A stretch of 64,000 nucleotides of DNA, taken from positions 1,426,001 to 1,490,000 of the forward strand of contig JAPFFF010000021.1 of assembly GCA_039105265.1 (NCBI GenBank). Reading direction: 5' to 3'. A model generated the notes under the pieces. That model made no database searches. It was given only the letters and a program-made list of their open reading frames with translations, and was not told where the DNA came from. Source of the stretch: Tritrichomonas musculus (Eukaryota; Parabasalia; Tritrichomonadida; Tritrichomonadidae). The position numbers were made by a program, and so were the translations under genes. Shown here piece after piece: positions 63,130-64,000 of this stretch (position 1 is the stretch's first letter; the number at the start of each line of letters is the position of its first letter).

Positions 63130-64000
63130 CCTTAGAATTGATATTTTGTAAAATATTGAATTTTTTGGAAATAACGAATAAATTAAAAAAATAACGATTT
63201 TAGATAATTTTTTCAATGAAATTAACGAGAAAATTTGAATGGGAAAAACGTATAAAAATTATTTTTGCATTTTTCTTCAAATAAAAAATAGTAAGATATG
63301 ATTTTTATTATTTTAATTAAATAAGTATTTAATAAAGACAATAATATATAAAAATGGTGTAAAAATAAATAGTGAAAAACTGCAATATTTTTAATATTAT
63401 ACTATTGGAAAAGTATTTGAGTCTTCTAACCTAGCCCAAATTTATGTCGGTAACGAGTACTTTATAATATCTGAAATTAATTTTTGGATGCTTCTTCATC
63501 ATATAATAATAAGAAATATTTAGAGATACATTGAAATTTTCGAGTTAAATTCAGCATAATAAGCAAAGGTTATTGATCCTCAATTAAATAATTGATGTTA
63601 AATCTTACAATATTGAACTAAATATAAAATGTAGTAATAATAATCTTAATTTTTAGGGAAATTTGAAAGCTATTGAAGATTTTTTCACGGCACAAGTTAG
63701 TCACTATTGAATGTACTTTTCATTAAGGCAATAATTAGATTTTGGAATTTGGGCGCAATTTGTGTAATGAAAAATTGAATTGAGATTTCATAAAGACCAT
63801 CATAAAAACATTTTTTATTCATCCAATAAAAATTTACTTGTAAAATGAAATCGTTTTTAACCTAAACAAAAAGCGAAAATAAGTATTTAGAATATTCATA
63901 TTAAAATTTCTGTAATGTAGCAAAATAGGTTTTAAAGAAGCATTATCGGGCTCAAAATTAATTTTTATGTAAAAAAAAAAATAAATTAAAGAGCTTGTAT
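63130..64000. other. AT-rich right edge, possible old relative of TIR element E
   Basis: No gene is seen. The stretch 63,168-63,260 (AAATAACGA..., TCAATGAAATT, GAGAAAATTTGAATG, AAAAACGTATAAAAA) resembles 23,760-23,835 of TIR element E in order and content, but is too diverged to be sure. The remainder is featureless. Confidence 0.35.

Overview
The window is an AT-rich eukaryotic nuclear segment, most likely from a trichomonad parabasalid. Tritrichomonas-like is my best guess from the very low GC. The pointers are intronless open genes, a DUF3447-type ankyrin protein, TA-flanked terminal-inverted-repeat (TIR) elements, giant midasin-related AAA genes and a Polinton/Maverick. The genus is an inference.

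1-11 kb is a host gene block. It holds the tail of a membrane protein, an unrecognised 687-residue protein with a long Q/T/E-rich tract, a small conserved-looking ORF, a TRAPPC10-like trafficking subunit, a broken unrecognised gene, two near-identical tandem cassettes of ribosomal stalk protein P1 plus tRNA-Ile(AAU), and a DUF3447 ankyrin gene. 11.5-16.4 kb is a nest of TA-flanked TIR elements: two inverted copies of a 1.46 kb element, one inside a third element with a doubled CCCCCCTACC terminal motif. Then come a pair of hairpins, a UBR-box protein with internal repeats and a Cys/His array, and another TIR element (19.1-20.2 kb) carrying an open Cys/His-rich fragment. At 20.5-23.6 kb more pieces of the P1/tRNA cassette appear, and a P1 tail is fused in frame to a decayed gene with two von Willebrand A-like regions. 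A 1.4 kb TIR element follows.

26,107-45,622 is a Polinton (Maverick) with 289-bp TIRs differing at one seen base, subterminal repeat arrays, a packaging ATPase, a probable major capsid protein, a large fibre-like protein, an integrase, a protein-primed family B DNA polymerase region and several small genes. It looks young and nearly whole, with about one break. It sits between two diverged copies of an older repeat.

47.9-58.9 kb is the remains of one giant minus-strand gene: Sel1-like repeats, then six midasin/dynein-related AAA modules. A 1.72 kb mariner-like element with about 208-bp TIRs splits it at a TA, and two homopolymer frameshifts interrupt it. 60.1-62.3 kb holds a decayed kinase-pseudokinase tandem with an extra kinase N-lobe. 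62.3-64 kb holds a DEAD-box helicase remnant, a short ORF and direct repeats.

The host genes do not form a pathway. The main theme is repeated insertion, segmental duplication and gene decay among a few intact housekeeping genes. All functional calls come from reading motifs; no database search was run.
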